Assembly (NCBI GenBank): GCA_965214915.1
Contig: CBDCCP010000001.1
Coordinates: 1,674,001 to 1,738,000 of the forward strand
Source: CATQHP01 sp965214915
Lineage (GTDB): Bacteria; Acidobacteriota; Terriglobia; Bryobacterales; UBA6623
Direction of reading: 5' to 3'
DNA: 64,000 bases
The position numbers were made by a program, and so were the translations under genes. Below are positions 27,993-38,100 of this stretch, in pieces (positions within the stretch are counted from its first letter, which is position 1; each line of letters begins with the position of its first letter). The notes below the pieces were generated by a model. The model made no database searches, was not told the origin of the DNA, and saw only the letters and a program-made list of their open reading frames with translations.

Positions 27993-29438
27993 TCAGAGCC
28001 GCGCGGCCGCCTCGGCCCAGTCGGGGCCGTTCGGCGACGGCTCGTAGCGGGTCGGCGCGAACGAGCGGCGCGCTACCTCGCGCGCCTCGGCGTGGCCGGC
28101 GATCCGTCCTGCGGCGATCGCCTGCAGCAGCACGTTCCCCGCCGCCGTCGCCTCCACCGGGCCGGCGACCGCCGGTATGCCCGCGGCGTCGGCGGCGTAT
28201 TGGCACAGCAGCGCGTTTTGCGAGCCGCCGCCGACGATGTGCAACGTCCGCGGCGCCCTGCCGGTAATCGCGGCCAGGTCGTCCAGCACCGACCGGTATT
28301 TCAGCGCCAAGCTCTCGAAAATCGCCCGCGCGAACTGACCCGGCGTCTCGGGCGCCGGTTGGCCGCTCTGCAGGCACCACTCGCGGATGCGTCCCGGCAT
28401 GTTCCCCGGCGCGATGAAGACCGGATCGTCCACGTCGATCAACGAGCGGAACGCCGTACACGCCGCGGCATCCCGGCAAAGCTGCGCATAGTCGGTGGCG
28501 ACCCCCTGCCGCGACCACTCGCGGCGGCACTCTTCGAGCAGCCACATGCCGCAAATGTTCTTCAACAGGCGGGTGGTTCCGAAAACGCCGCCTTCATTGG
28601 TGAAATTTTTTTCGAGAACCGCCGGAGTCACGTAAGGCTCGGGAGTTTCGACCCCGAGCAGCGACCACGTCCCGGAGCTGAGATAGGCCCAGTCGCCCGC
28701 TTCCGCCGGCACGGCGGCGACCGCCGATCCCGTGTCGTGGGAGGCCGGGGCGACGACCTGCATCGGGCCGGCGCCGCACTCTGCGGCGACTGCGCCGCGC
28801 AGTTCTCCGATCCGCGTTCCCGGCTCGACGATCTCGGCGCAGATTTGCGCCGGCAACCCCAACTTCTCCAGCAGCGGCGTTGCCCACGCCCGTTTCCGCG
28901 GGTCGAAGAACTGCGTCGTCGTCGCGTCGGAATACTCGCACGCGCGGACGCCGGTGAACCAGTAATGAAAAAGGTCGGGCATCATCAGCAGCGTCTGCGC
29001 CGCATCCAGCGCCGCCGAACCCTTCATCGCCAGCAGTTGATAGAGACTGTTGAACTCCATGAACTGCAACCCGGTATGCTCGAAGATCTCTTTGCGCGAG
29101 ACGACCTCGAACGCCCGCGCCGGCATGCCGTTCGTACGCCTGTCGCGATAGTGAAAGGGATTGCCGATGAGCGCTCCGTTGCGGTCGAGCAGCGCAAAGT
29201 CAACGCCCCAGGTGTCCACGCCGAGCGAGACGGGCTTGCGCTCCGCGGCCTTGCGCAGGCCCTCTTTCATCTCGCTGAAAAGGCGCAGCGCGTCCCAGTG
29301 CAAATGCCCCAGCACCTCGATCGCGGGGTTCGCAAAACGATGCAACTCTTCCAGCGCAATCCGCTCGCCGTCAAAGTTGCCGAGGACGACGCGCCCGCTG
29401 CCCGCGCCCAAGTCGATCGCGACGTAATTTTCGGCCAC
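27993..29438 (-). CDS. rhaB: Rhamnulokinase-like FGGY sugar kinase
   Basis: Phosphorylates L-rhamnulose (or a similar ketose) with ATP, 481 residues from GTG 29438. The phosphate-binding motif near the start is AIDLGAGSGRVVLG; the rhamnulokinase-type block GVDTWGVDFALLDRNG follows, then YLSSGTWSLLGVE and the adenosine motif HIVGGGSQNALLCQ. The length and the GTWSLLG motif favour rhamnulokinase over xylulokinase. No rhaA or rhaD is adjacent, so pathway assignment rests on the motifs. The start is uncertain because no Shine-Dalgarno is visible; the longer in-frame reading reaches 29483. Confidence 0.87.
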   Translation of the reverse strand: MAENYVAIDLGAGSGRVVLGNFDGERIALEELHRFANPAIEVLGHLHWDALRLFSEMKEGLRKAAERKPVSLGVDTWGVDFALLDRNGALIGNPFHYRDRRTNGMPARAFEVVSRKEIFEHTGLQFMEFNSLYQLLAMKGSAALDAAQTLLMMPDLFHYWFTGVRACEYSDATTTQFFDPRKRAWATPLLEKLGLPAQICAEIVEPGTRIGELRGAVAAECGAGPMQVVAPASHDTGSAVAAVPAEAGDWAYLSSGTWSLLGVETPEPYVTPAVLEKNFTNEGGVFGTTRLLKNICGMWLLEECRREWSRQGVATDYAQLCRDAAACTAFRSLIDVDDPVFIAPGNMPGRIREWCLQSGQPAPETPGQFARAIFESLALKYRSVLDDLAAITGRAPRTLHIVGGGSQNALLCQYAADAAGIPAVAGPVEATAAGNVLLQAIAAGRIAGHAEAREVARRSFAPTRYEPSPNGPDWAEAAARL

Positions 29439-29483
29439 GGTCGATTGTCGCGCAGCCGCGGCGGACGGTTCAAGACCCCCCAA

Positions 29484-29515
29484 GCCGCTTGCGCGGCCGT
29501 GGATAGCAAGACCGC
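29484..29515 (+). repeat. Dispersed short repeat, copy 2
   Basis: GCCGCTTGCGCGGCCG hairpin followed by one GGATAG unit and CAAGACCGC. It marks the downstream edge of the duplicated TonB-receptor block. Confidence 0.6.
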
Positions 29516-29546
29516 CGGCGTCCGCGGCGCCTTCTTCGCGGACCGG

Positions 29547-31765
29547 CTAAAACTCGTAGCGCATGCCGAACTGTATGACCCGCGGCGGGACCATCAGCAG
29601 GCTGTAGTTGCCGAACGATGCGGACCCGGTTGACAGATCGAGCGTATCGAGCACGGCGGTGTTGAAGCGGACGCTGTTCGTCAGGTTGAACGCCTCCACT
29701 CGAAATTGCAGGCTGTGCCCCTCGAAAGGCATCTGAAAGCGCTTGCCGATCGCCATGTCGATGGAGAAGACGCCGTGGCCCCGCAGGTTGTTGCGCTGCC
29801 CGACCTCCCCGGGGAGCACCTGCCTGAACGAGGCCAGAGCGGCTTCCGGATTGCCGAATACGTTCGGTCCCGTGCCGCCGCCGATCAGTCTCGCGTTCTT
29901 GGTATTCGTCTGCTCCGGAATCGCTCCGTCAACTTCGGCAAAATGCCTGTAGCAATAGCACGTCGGCCAGGCAAGACCGTTGGTCACGCTGAGCGGAAGG
30001 CCGGACGTATAGCGGAAGAGGCCGCTTAACTGCCAGCCGCCCAGCACTGCCTGCCCCGCCGAGCCGGCGCCGTTCAAGAACGGCTTGCCCTCGCCGAACG
30101 GCAACTCCACGACCCAATTGGCGTTCGCTTGATGGCGCATGTCGAAATCGGAGGCTGCCCGCTGCCCCTCTCGATTCCAAGAGTTGATCACGCTGTGCGT
30201 CGACCAGTAGGTATCGGAAGGTTGCTGGCCGAATCTTACGCCCACGGCGGGCCGCTCGCCAACGGACACCAAGTCCCGGGACTCGGAAAGCGTGTAGTTG
30301 AGGTCGAACTGGAAACCGCTGGAGAAGGACTTGCGCAACGACGCTTGCATGGAGTGGTAAGTCGAGGTCCCGAACGAGCGCAAGGCATCGAAGGCCCAGA
30401 ATTGAGGATTCATGAACGCCCCCGGCCCGAAGTCGCTGCAAAACGGGTTACAGCCCCAGAGACCGTCGATGTTCGCTACCGCAGTGCCTGTATCGGGGGA
30501 CGTGCTTCCAATAGCCTCGTAAACGCGCTGCGTCGCCGTCATTTCCGGCGTGGCGGCATTCGAATACAAGTTCTCCCAAAACGCGACCGGGCCGATAGCG
30601 GAGACCGGACGGCCGTCGCGGATTTGCATTTCGAAATCGCTGAGCGCATCCACCAGGTACTGCCCCGAAGCAGGATCCCTGAAGTTGGCGTACTGCGCCG
30701 CGGCGGTGTCGTTGGTGAGCAGCCTGCGTCCGAGCCTGCCGACATAGCCGACTTCGGCGATGAATCCGCCGCCCAGTTCCCGCGAAACGAAGAGCGTCGG
30801 ATTGATGCTGTACGGCGCCTGCACGGCGGCGTCGATTCCCTGGCTCCAACTGCCGCTATTCGGCGGCGTGCCGGGCCCCCGCCCGGCGGCGGCGACAGTC
30901 CCGCAGCGGGTATATCCGAGAGACCCGAGAAGCGCGGCGCCGTGGCGAGCCGTCCGCTGCTCTGCGTCAAGCTGGTGGAGAGGCCGAACGCGTTGCGGTC
31001 GAGCATCTGGATCATGCCCATCCCGAAAATGTTGTAGAAGAGTCCCGCGCCGGCTCGGACCGAAGTCTTGCCGGGACCGCCGAACAGCTTGCCTAACAAG
31101 CCGTCTCGGGCTTGCGGCGAGAAAGCCACGGCGAGGCGCGGCGAGAAATTCGTATACCTCGTGTCCCAGAGCGCCCCTCCCTGTCCGCTATTGGCCGCCG
31201 CGTAGCCGATCGAGCCCGCTTCGCGAGTGGGGCGGCCGGCCTCGGCCAGCTCCTGACGGAGCGCGATGTAGTCTCCAAGCCGGGGGGTGATGCTGACCTG
31301 TTGTCCGTTCACTTCCCGGACCGGCGGAATCAACGACCAGCGCAAGCCGCCGGTGAAGGTCAGGCCCGGCTTGACGCGCCAAGTGTCTTGGAAGTAGAGT
31401 TCCAGTTCCTCTTTTCCGTACGTTCGCCGCGTCGGGTCTTCCACCGGCAACGGGTTTCCGCCGAGATCGAAGTTGTAGTTGGCTTGAATAAAGTTGATCA
31501 CGCCGAGGGTAGTCGCCATATACTCCCGGAAGGTTCCGCTGTTGGCGGGCGCCGCGGGGAGGAGCGACTCCAGCGTGTCCCAGTCCTGAATGCCCCAGCC
31601 CGCCTGCTTGGCGAAATGATAGCCGGTTCCGAAGGCTTCGCGGCGGTTGCGGATCGAACGGAACACCCCGCCGAATTGCATCGTGTGCGGACCGCGCATC
31701 ACGGAAACGTCTTCCGCCACGGTCTGCACCGGCAGATAGGTGTCCAAGGAGGTTGTCGTGCCTAG
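29547..31765 (-). pseudogene. TonB-dependent receptor, C-terminal part of interrupted gene (also frameshifted)
   Basis: Second part of an Oar-like TonB receptor that is a close paralogue of the intact gene at 35131-38883. It resumes directly after the IS5-family element with TTTSLDTYLPVQTVAEDVSV and runs to the barrel end RVIQFGMRYEF. Inside it there is a further lesion: the frame that reads SGLSDIPAAGLSPPPGGGP must shift to reach QAPYSINPTLFVSREL. The break is in a run of five C at 30876-30880, where six would restore the paralogue's reading. With the insertion sequence and the frameshift the gene cannot give a full receptor. It sits between the rhamnulokinase gene and the element. Confidence 0.88.
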
Positions 31766-33000
31766 GGAAAGTCTGAATAAAGTGGTTTTGGCGCGTTGGC
31801 TGGTTGAAGTTGTCCGTAAGGAGCGGTTGCAGCCGGGCTGCCGGCGAATTTTGCGGCTGAATCCTGCCGATTTTGACTTCGCAACGCCAATTTTTGACCC
31901 CGCAGCGACGGCTTCGACTCCGCTTCTGCGGCTTGGCGCCGGCATGGACGCACGACTCCTGTATTGTGGCGCTCAGGCCGTCGCGTAGCGCCCGGCAAGC
32001 AGCAGATTGGCGAAGCCCAACAGCAGACTGATCCGCTCCCGGTTCTTGGCCAAGCCGCGATAGCGCACCTTGGCGTAGCCAAAGTGCCGCTTCACGTACA
32101 GAAACGGGTGCTCCACCTTGGCCCGCACCTCTGCCTTGCGCCGCTCCGCCCGCGCCTCCGCGCTGCCCGCCGCCAAGCGCCGCCGCTGCCCAGCCTTCAA
32201 GGCCACTTGCCAGCGCACCTTACGCCCCCGATGCTCCGCGCGCTTGTCGATCCCCTGGTAACCCGCATCCGCGCACACCTCCCGCTCCCCGCCGTGCAGC
32301 AACTCATGCCCTTGGGTCACATCCGCCACGTTCGCCGCCGTCGCCGCCACGCTATGCGTCAGCCCCGTCTCGGCGTCCACGCCGATATGCGCCTTCATCC
32401 CGAAATACCATTGATTCCCCTTCTTGGTCTGATGCATCTGTGGGTCGCGACTCCGCTTCTTGTTCTTCGTCGAACTCGGCGCCGCGATGATCGTCGCGTC
32501 CAGAATCGTCCCCTCCCGCAGCCGCAAGCCTTGCTCCGCCAAGTGCGCGTTGATCTCCGCCATCAGCTTCCCGCCCAACTCGTGCCGCTCCAACAGATGC
32601 CGAAAGTTCAAAATCGTCGTCTCGTCCGGCAGCGCATCCCCCAAACGCAAGCCCACGAAGCGCCGCACCGACTCGATCTCGTACAGCATGTCCTCCATCC
32701 CCGGATCGCTCACGTTGTAAAACAACTGCACGCAATGCACGCGCAGCATCACCGCCAACTCGTACGGTCGCCGCCCCCGCCCCGCTTGGGGGTAGTACGG
32801 GCGGATGCGCTCCTCCAAGCGCTCCCACGGAATCAAGTCCTCCATCCGTGCCAGAAACTTCTCCCGCCTCGTCTGCTTCTTCTTCCCCTCGTACTCCAAT
32901 TCTGCAAACGTCCGCTGCGCCATCGCTCTCCCCCTTATTCCCCGTGCCCGCTGCTCTCCCCTTATTATCCCAGTCAATAGCCTGCTTGTTCAGAGTTTCC
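31766..33000 (-). mobile_element. Complete IS5-family insertion sequence, 1235 bp, target duplication CTAG
   Basis: Terminal inverted repeats GGAAAGTCTGAATAA and (right end, reverse complement) GGAAACTCTGAACAA. Flanked by CTAG on both sides (31762-31765 and 33001-33004), fitting the YTAR target of the IS5 group. Removing the element and one CTAG restores an unbroken reading frame in the host receptor gene (SLFDNPLG joined to TTTSLDTY). It contains one transposase gene and about 200 bp of non-coding sequence at its left end. Confidence 0.93.
31973..32923 (-). CDS. IS5-family transposase
   Basis: DDE transposase of 316 residues. ATG 32923 is preceded by GGGGGAGAG and gives AQRTFAELEYEGKKKQTRRE, the usual N-terminus of this group. 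Catalytic residues: Asp in GTILDATIIAAPSS, Asp in VCADAGYQGIDKR, and Glu in RAKVEHPFLYVKRHFGY. Dimer and DNA-binding segments such as PDETTILNFRHLLERHELG are intact. The gene looks functional, so the element may still move. Confidence 0.94.
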   Translation of the reverse strand: MAQRTFAELEYEGKKKQTRREKFLARMEDLIPWERLEERIRPYYPQAGRGRRPYELAVMLRVHCVQLFYNVSDPGMEDMLYEIESVRRFVGLRLGDALPDETTILNFRHLLERHELGGKLMAEINAHLAEQGLRLREGTILDATIIAAPSSTKNKKRSRDPQMHQTKKGNQWYFGMKAHIGVDAETGLTHSVAATAANVADVTQGHELLHGGEREVCADAGYQGIDKRAEHRGRKVRWQVALKAGQRRRLAAGSAEARAERRKAEVRAKVEHPFLYVKRHFGYAKVRYRGLAKNRERISLLLGFANLLLAGRYATA

Positions 33001-34537
33001 CTAGGGGATTGTCGAAGAGGCTGTCGCCGAGGCTCACCCTCGAGGCTGTCTGCACCCCCGTCTGATCGATTTTTTGCCCGGTAAAGCCGTAGCGGAAGGT
33101 GCTGACCACACGGCTGCCCAACAGGGCGGTATAGCCGAACGCCACCCCGCGGCTGGCGTCTTTCGTTTCCCTGTTCGCAGGAAGCCCCGGAAATTGCGGC
33201 AATCCCAGGATGCTGTCGTTCTGGAAGTTGAGGCGGACGAACATGCGGTGCGCGCCGTTGCGGTCAGCGTTCCAATCCACTTTCGTGATGTAAGTGTTCC
33301 AAATCAGCGGGGTCGAGGCCGTGAAGCGGTAGCCGGCCGTGTTCAAGCCGTCTCCCACTGTGGAGTCGTTGGGCGCCGGAAAGGAGCGGAAATAGTCGAG
33401 CGTGGCGGCATTGGAGCCGACGTTCAGCGGATCGATGGAGCGAATGAAATCCGCGTCGAGTTGCTGAACATTGCCGTCTGCGGTCAAGTAGCGCAGCGAG
33501 CCGTTGCGCATCGACTCTCCCGGCACGGTTCGCACGGCGCCGCCCTCGCTCGCGTCCCGGCGGCCTTCGTAGTTGAAGAAATAAAAGGCGCGGTCCCGCT
33601 TGACGGGGCCGCCGACGGAGCCGCCGAAGACGTTGCGGATGAGCTTCGCGCGCTCCACCCCGGCGCTGTTGTTGAAGAAATCGTTCGCCGCCGTGACCGT
33701 GTTGCGGTGGAACTCGTACAGCGAGCCGTGGATCTCGTTCGAGCCGCTCTTGGTCACCAACGAAACCTGCCCGCCGGACGTGCGGCCCAGATCGGCGTTC
33801 GCCGTCGTCGTCACGACACGGAACTCCTGGATCGAGTCCAAGGTGTTGCGCAGAACGCTGGTGAACGGCCGCAGCGCGTTCTGGTCGTTGACGTCGACCC
33901 CGTCGAGCGTCACGTTCGACTGGTTGCTCTGGGCGCCGTTCACCGAGCCGTTGCGGATATCGTTTCCGCGCCGGGCGTCGAGGGGGTCGGCGCTCAGAAA
34001 GGTGACCCCCGCCTGCAGCGAGAGCAGGCCGGCCGGATTGCGCGCGTTGAGCGGCAACTGGCGGATCGGCCTCGTGCCGAACGAGTTGCCCACCGACGCA
34101 TCGGTGGTGTTCAACTGCGCGGCGTCGGCGGAAATGGTGACCGTCTCCGTGACGGCCGCCACGCTCTCGAAGACGACGGGGAAAGTCGTGTTCGTGTTGA
34201 CGCGCACCTCCAGCCCCTCGACGAAGACATCGGCAAAGCCCTCGCTCTGTGCTACCAGGATGTAGGTGCCGGGCGGGAGCAGGGCGAAATGGTAGCGCCC
34301 CGCCTCGTCCGCCGCGGCGGACCTTTCCAATCCGTTCTCGATGTTCGAGACGGTGATCTCGGCGCCGGGCACGACGCCTCCGGTGGCGTCCGTGACCAGT
34401 CCGCTGAGGTTGCTCGCCCCGGATTGAGCCCGAAGCGCCGGCGCCGACAGCGCAATCAGAATCGCTGCAAGAAGCGCGGCGCGGCTCTGCCGCGGCAAGC
34501 GGGAGATCAACAAAGATTCCTGTTTGTGTTTGGACAT
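33001..34537 (-). pseudogene. TonB-dependent receptor, N-terminal part of interrupted gene
   Basis: First part of the interrupted Oar-like receptor. ATG 34537 starts SKHKQESLLISRLPRQSRAA and a signal peptide ending ALSAPALRAQ. The regulatory-like domain SGLVTDATGGVVPGAEITVS and the plug (FGTRPIRQLPLNARNPAGLL) follow. The reading is intact up to DSLFDNPLG, where the IS5-family element is inserted; it then runs 10 bases into the element and stops at 32990. Very similar throughout to the intact paralogue at 35131-38883. Confidence 0.9.
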
Positions 34538-34665
34538 AGCGGGTTTAGTATACACCCGTGTCGCGCTTTTGTCGTTAATTTCGTCCTTAAGCTTTACAAA
34601 ATCTTTACAGGATTACCCACAATTATTTGTCCGTACCGCGCATCCGCCGGCGACGGGCGTCCGTC

Positions 34666-34941
34666 CTATGAAAGAACCGTCCGAACCCAACCGCGGCCCT
34701 CGCGCCCGAACGAAAACACCTCCGGATGCAGGATCTCCGCCAGAATTTCAAGCGATTCCACCAACCGCGGGCCGGGCCGGTTGAAAAACCGATTGCCGTC
34801 GCTGAGAAAGCCCGTCCCGAGCGGACGGCCCGCAAGTCGCGCCGGCCCGGCCGGGCTTCGAGCGGAGCGAGGTCTTGCCGCGCGCGCTCGAGGTCGAATC
34901 CGCAGAGGCTGAGAACGATCGCGTCCGCCTCGGCCGCGGCC
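34666..34941 (-). pseudogene. btuF: Truncated copy of btuF 3' end
   Basis: Reading on the minus strand gives DAIVLSLCGFDLERARQDLA and, after a one-base shift, LSDGNRFFNRPGPRLVESLE and EGRGWVRTVLS. This matches the last 90 residues of the intact protein at 39009-39962. Compared with that gene, one base is missing where GTCTTT has become GCTTT. It lies just upstream of the interrupted receptor, as the intact gene does for the intact receptor, so it is a leftover of the tandem duplication. The gap 34942-35028 holds nothing recognisable. Confidence 0.85.
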
Positions 34942-35028
34942 TATCCGCTGGAAGAGACGCCCCAAAACATCCGCGGCTTGGCCAACCGCAGAGTTGCCGG
35001 AAAGGCCGTGCTCACGATAGGCTGCAGG

Positions 35029-35081
35029 CCGCTTGCGCGGCCGGTGGATAGTGAACAGCGGCCGGCGGATAGCAAGACCGC
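35029..35081 (+). repeat. Dispersed short repeat, copy 3
   Basis: GCCGCTTGCGCGGCCGG hairpin, GGATAG, a GTGAACAGCGGCCGGC spacer, a second GGATAG and CAAGACCGC. It lies downstream of the intact receptor gene at the junction of the two duplicated blocks. Confidence 0.6.
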
Positions 35082-35130
35082 AGACGTAGAAACCTGCCGC
35101 TCCTCCCGCGGCGCTTTTTCCGCGGACCGG

Positions 35131-38100
35131 CTAAAACTCGTAGCGTATGCCGAACTGCAAGACCCGCGGCGGGGTCATCGTTCGGGAGTAGTTGCCGAAG
35201 GCGCCCGTGAAGGCGAGGGACAGCGTTTCCCATGCGTCGGCGTTGAAGCGGACGCTGTTGGTCAGGTTGAACGCCTCGGCCCGAAACTGCACGCTGTGAT
35301 TCTCGAAAGGCAGTTGGAAACGCTTGCCGAGGGCCAGGTCAATCGAAAATATCCCGTCGCCGCGTAAGTTGTTGCGCTCCCCGATGCCCCCGACAACGAC
35401 TTGCCGGAACGAGGACAGGGCGGACGCCGGATCGTTGAAGACGTTCGGCCCCGTGCCGCCGCCGATCAGCCGCGCGTTCTTCGTGTTGGTTTGCTCCGGG
35501 ATCGGTCCGGTGACTTCGGCGAAGTGCTGGTAGCACCAACACGTCGGCCAGGCCAGACCGTTCAACACGCTGAGCGGAAGGCCTGACGTATAGCGCCAGA
35601 GGCCGCTCACCTGCCAGCCGCCGAGCAGCGCCTGTCCCGCCGGCCCCATGCCGGCGAGCAAGGGTTTCCCCCGGCCGAACGGCAACTCCGCGACCCAGTT
35701 GGCGTTCATTTGGTGGCGCATGTCGAAATCCGAGACCGCCCGCTGCGACTCCCGGTCCCAGGAGTTGATGACGCTGAACGCAGACCAGTAGGTATCGCTG
35801 GGAATCTGGCCGAATCTATCGCCCAGGCTGCGCCGGGAACCGACGGACACCAAATCTCTGGATTTGGAGAGCGTGTAGTTGAAGTCGAACTGGAAGCCTT
35901 TGGAGAAAGCCTTGCGCAGCGACGCCTGCATCGAGTGGTAGGTCGAAGTGCCGAACGAGCGCAGCGCGTCGAATCCCCAGAACTGAGGATTCATGAACGC
36001 TCCCGCCCCCAGGTCGCTGCAGAACGGAGAGCAGGTGTAGTCGAGGTAGTAAACCGCCGTGCCCGTATCGGAGCCGGTGTTGCGCAGCACGTCGTACACG
36101 CGCTGCGTCGCCGTCAATTCCGGCGTGGCGGCGCCGGAGTACACGTTTTCCCAGAACGCGACCGGCCCCACGGATTGAGTGGGGCGGCCGTCGCGCGACA
36201 TCGACTCGAGTTCCCGCAGCGCGTCCAACAGGTATTGGCCGGACGCGGGATCCTTGAAGTTGGCGTACTGCGCCACGGCGGTGTCGTTGGTGAGCAGCTT
36301 GCGTCCGAGCCTGCCGACGTAGCCCACCTCCAGCAGGAAGCCGCCGCCCAACTCCCGCGCCACCGAGAAGGTCGGGTTGATGCTGTACGGCGGCAGCACC
36401 CTCGAGTCGGCGCCCTGGCTCCAGGTAAGCCCCCTCGGACTCGGCGTGCCGGGACCTCCCGGAGGCGGAGGCAGCAGCCCCCCGGCGGGAACGTCCGAGA
36501 GCCCTGAGAAGCGCGGCGCCGCGGCCACGGTGAAGTCCTGCTTGGTCACCCTGCTGGCGAGGCCGAACGCATTGCGGTCGAGCATCTGCATCATGCCCAT
36601 GCCGAAAACGCTGTAGAAAAGGCCCGCGCCCGCGCGGACCGAGGTCTTTCCCGGCCCGCCGAACAGCTTGCCCAGAAAGCCGTCGCGGATCTGCGGCGAA
36701 AAGGCCACGGCAATGCGCGGCGAGAAATTTTTCGCGTGGGTGTCCCACAGCGGCCCCCCTTGCGCGCTGTCCGCCGCCACGTAGCCGATGGGGCCCGCTT
36801 CGCGCGTGGGCCGGCCGGACTCGGCCAGTTGCTGGCGGAGAGCGATGTAGTCGCTGAGGTGGGGCACGATGCTGACCTGGAGCCCGTTCACCTCCCTCAC
36901 CGGCGGTATCAGCGACCAGCGCAGGCCCGCCGTGACGGTCAGGCCCGGCCTGACCCGCCAAGTGTCCTGGAAGTAGAGTTCCAACTCCTCCTTCCCGTAA
37001 GTCCGGCTCGTGGGGTCCGCCGCCGGCAGCGCGTTGCCGTCCAGGTCGTAGTTGTAGTTCGCCTCGAATAGGTTGATGATGCCCAGGGCGGTGGCCATGG
37101 TCTCCCGGTAGATGCCCGGGTTGGCGGGCGCCGCGGGAAGCGGTCCGTCGAAAATTGCGGGGGCGTCGTCCATAGCCCAAGCCGCCTGCTTCGCAAAGTG
37201 ATAACCGGCGCCGAAATTCAGGCGGCGGTTGCGGATCGAGCGGAACACTCCGCCGAATTGCAGCGTATGCGGGCCGCGCATCACCGAAACGTCCTCCGCC
37301 ACCGTGTGCGCCGGCAGGTAGGTGTTCAGCGGCGTCGTCGTGCCCTCGAGGTTGTCGATGAGGCTGTCGCCGAGGCTCACTCTCGCCCCCGTCTGGACGC
37401 CCGTCAGATCGATCTTTTGCCCCGTGAAGCCGTAGCGGAACGTGCTCACCACGCCGCTCCCCAGCAAACCGGTGTAGCCGAACGCCACTCCCCGGCTGGT
37501 GTCCTGCGTCTCCCGGTTCGGCGGTTGCCCCGGAAATTGCGGCGTCCCGCCGATACTGTCGTTCTGGAAGTTGAGGCGCACGAACATGCGGTGCGCCCCG
37601 TTGCGGTCCGCGTTCCAATCCACCTTCGAGATGTACGTGTTCCAGATCAACGGAGTCGAGGCCGTGAAGCGGTATCCGGCCGTGTTCAGACCGTCGCCCA
37701 CGGTGGAGTCGTTGGGCGCCGGAAAGGCCCGAAAATAGTCGAGCGTGGCGGCATTGGGGCCGGTGTTCAGCGGATCGATCTCGGCGCGAATGAACGCCGG
37801 GTCGAGTTCCTGCACGCCGCCGCCGACGGTTCTGTACTTGACGAAGCCGTTGCGCATCGAGTCGGTCGGAACCGTGCGCACCGCGCTGCCTTCGCTCGCA
37901 TCGCGGCGGCCTTCGTAGTTGAAGAAATAAAAGGCGCGATCCTGCTTGATCGGGCCGCCGACGGAACCCCCGAAGACGTTGCGAATGAGCTTGGCCCGCT
38001 CCACGCCCGCGCTGTTGTTGAAGAAGTCGTTGGCCGCCGTCGCCGTGTTGCGGTGGAACTCGTACAGCGAGCCGTGGATCTCGTTCGAGCCGCTCTTGGT

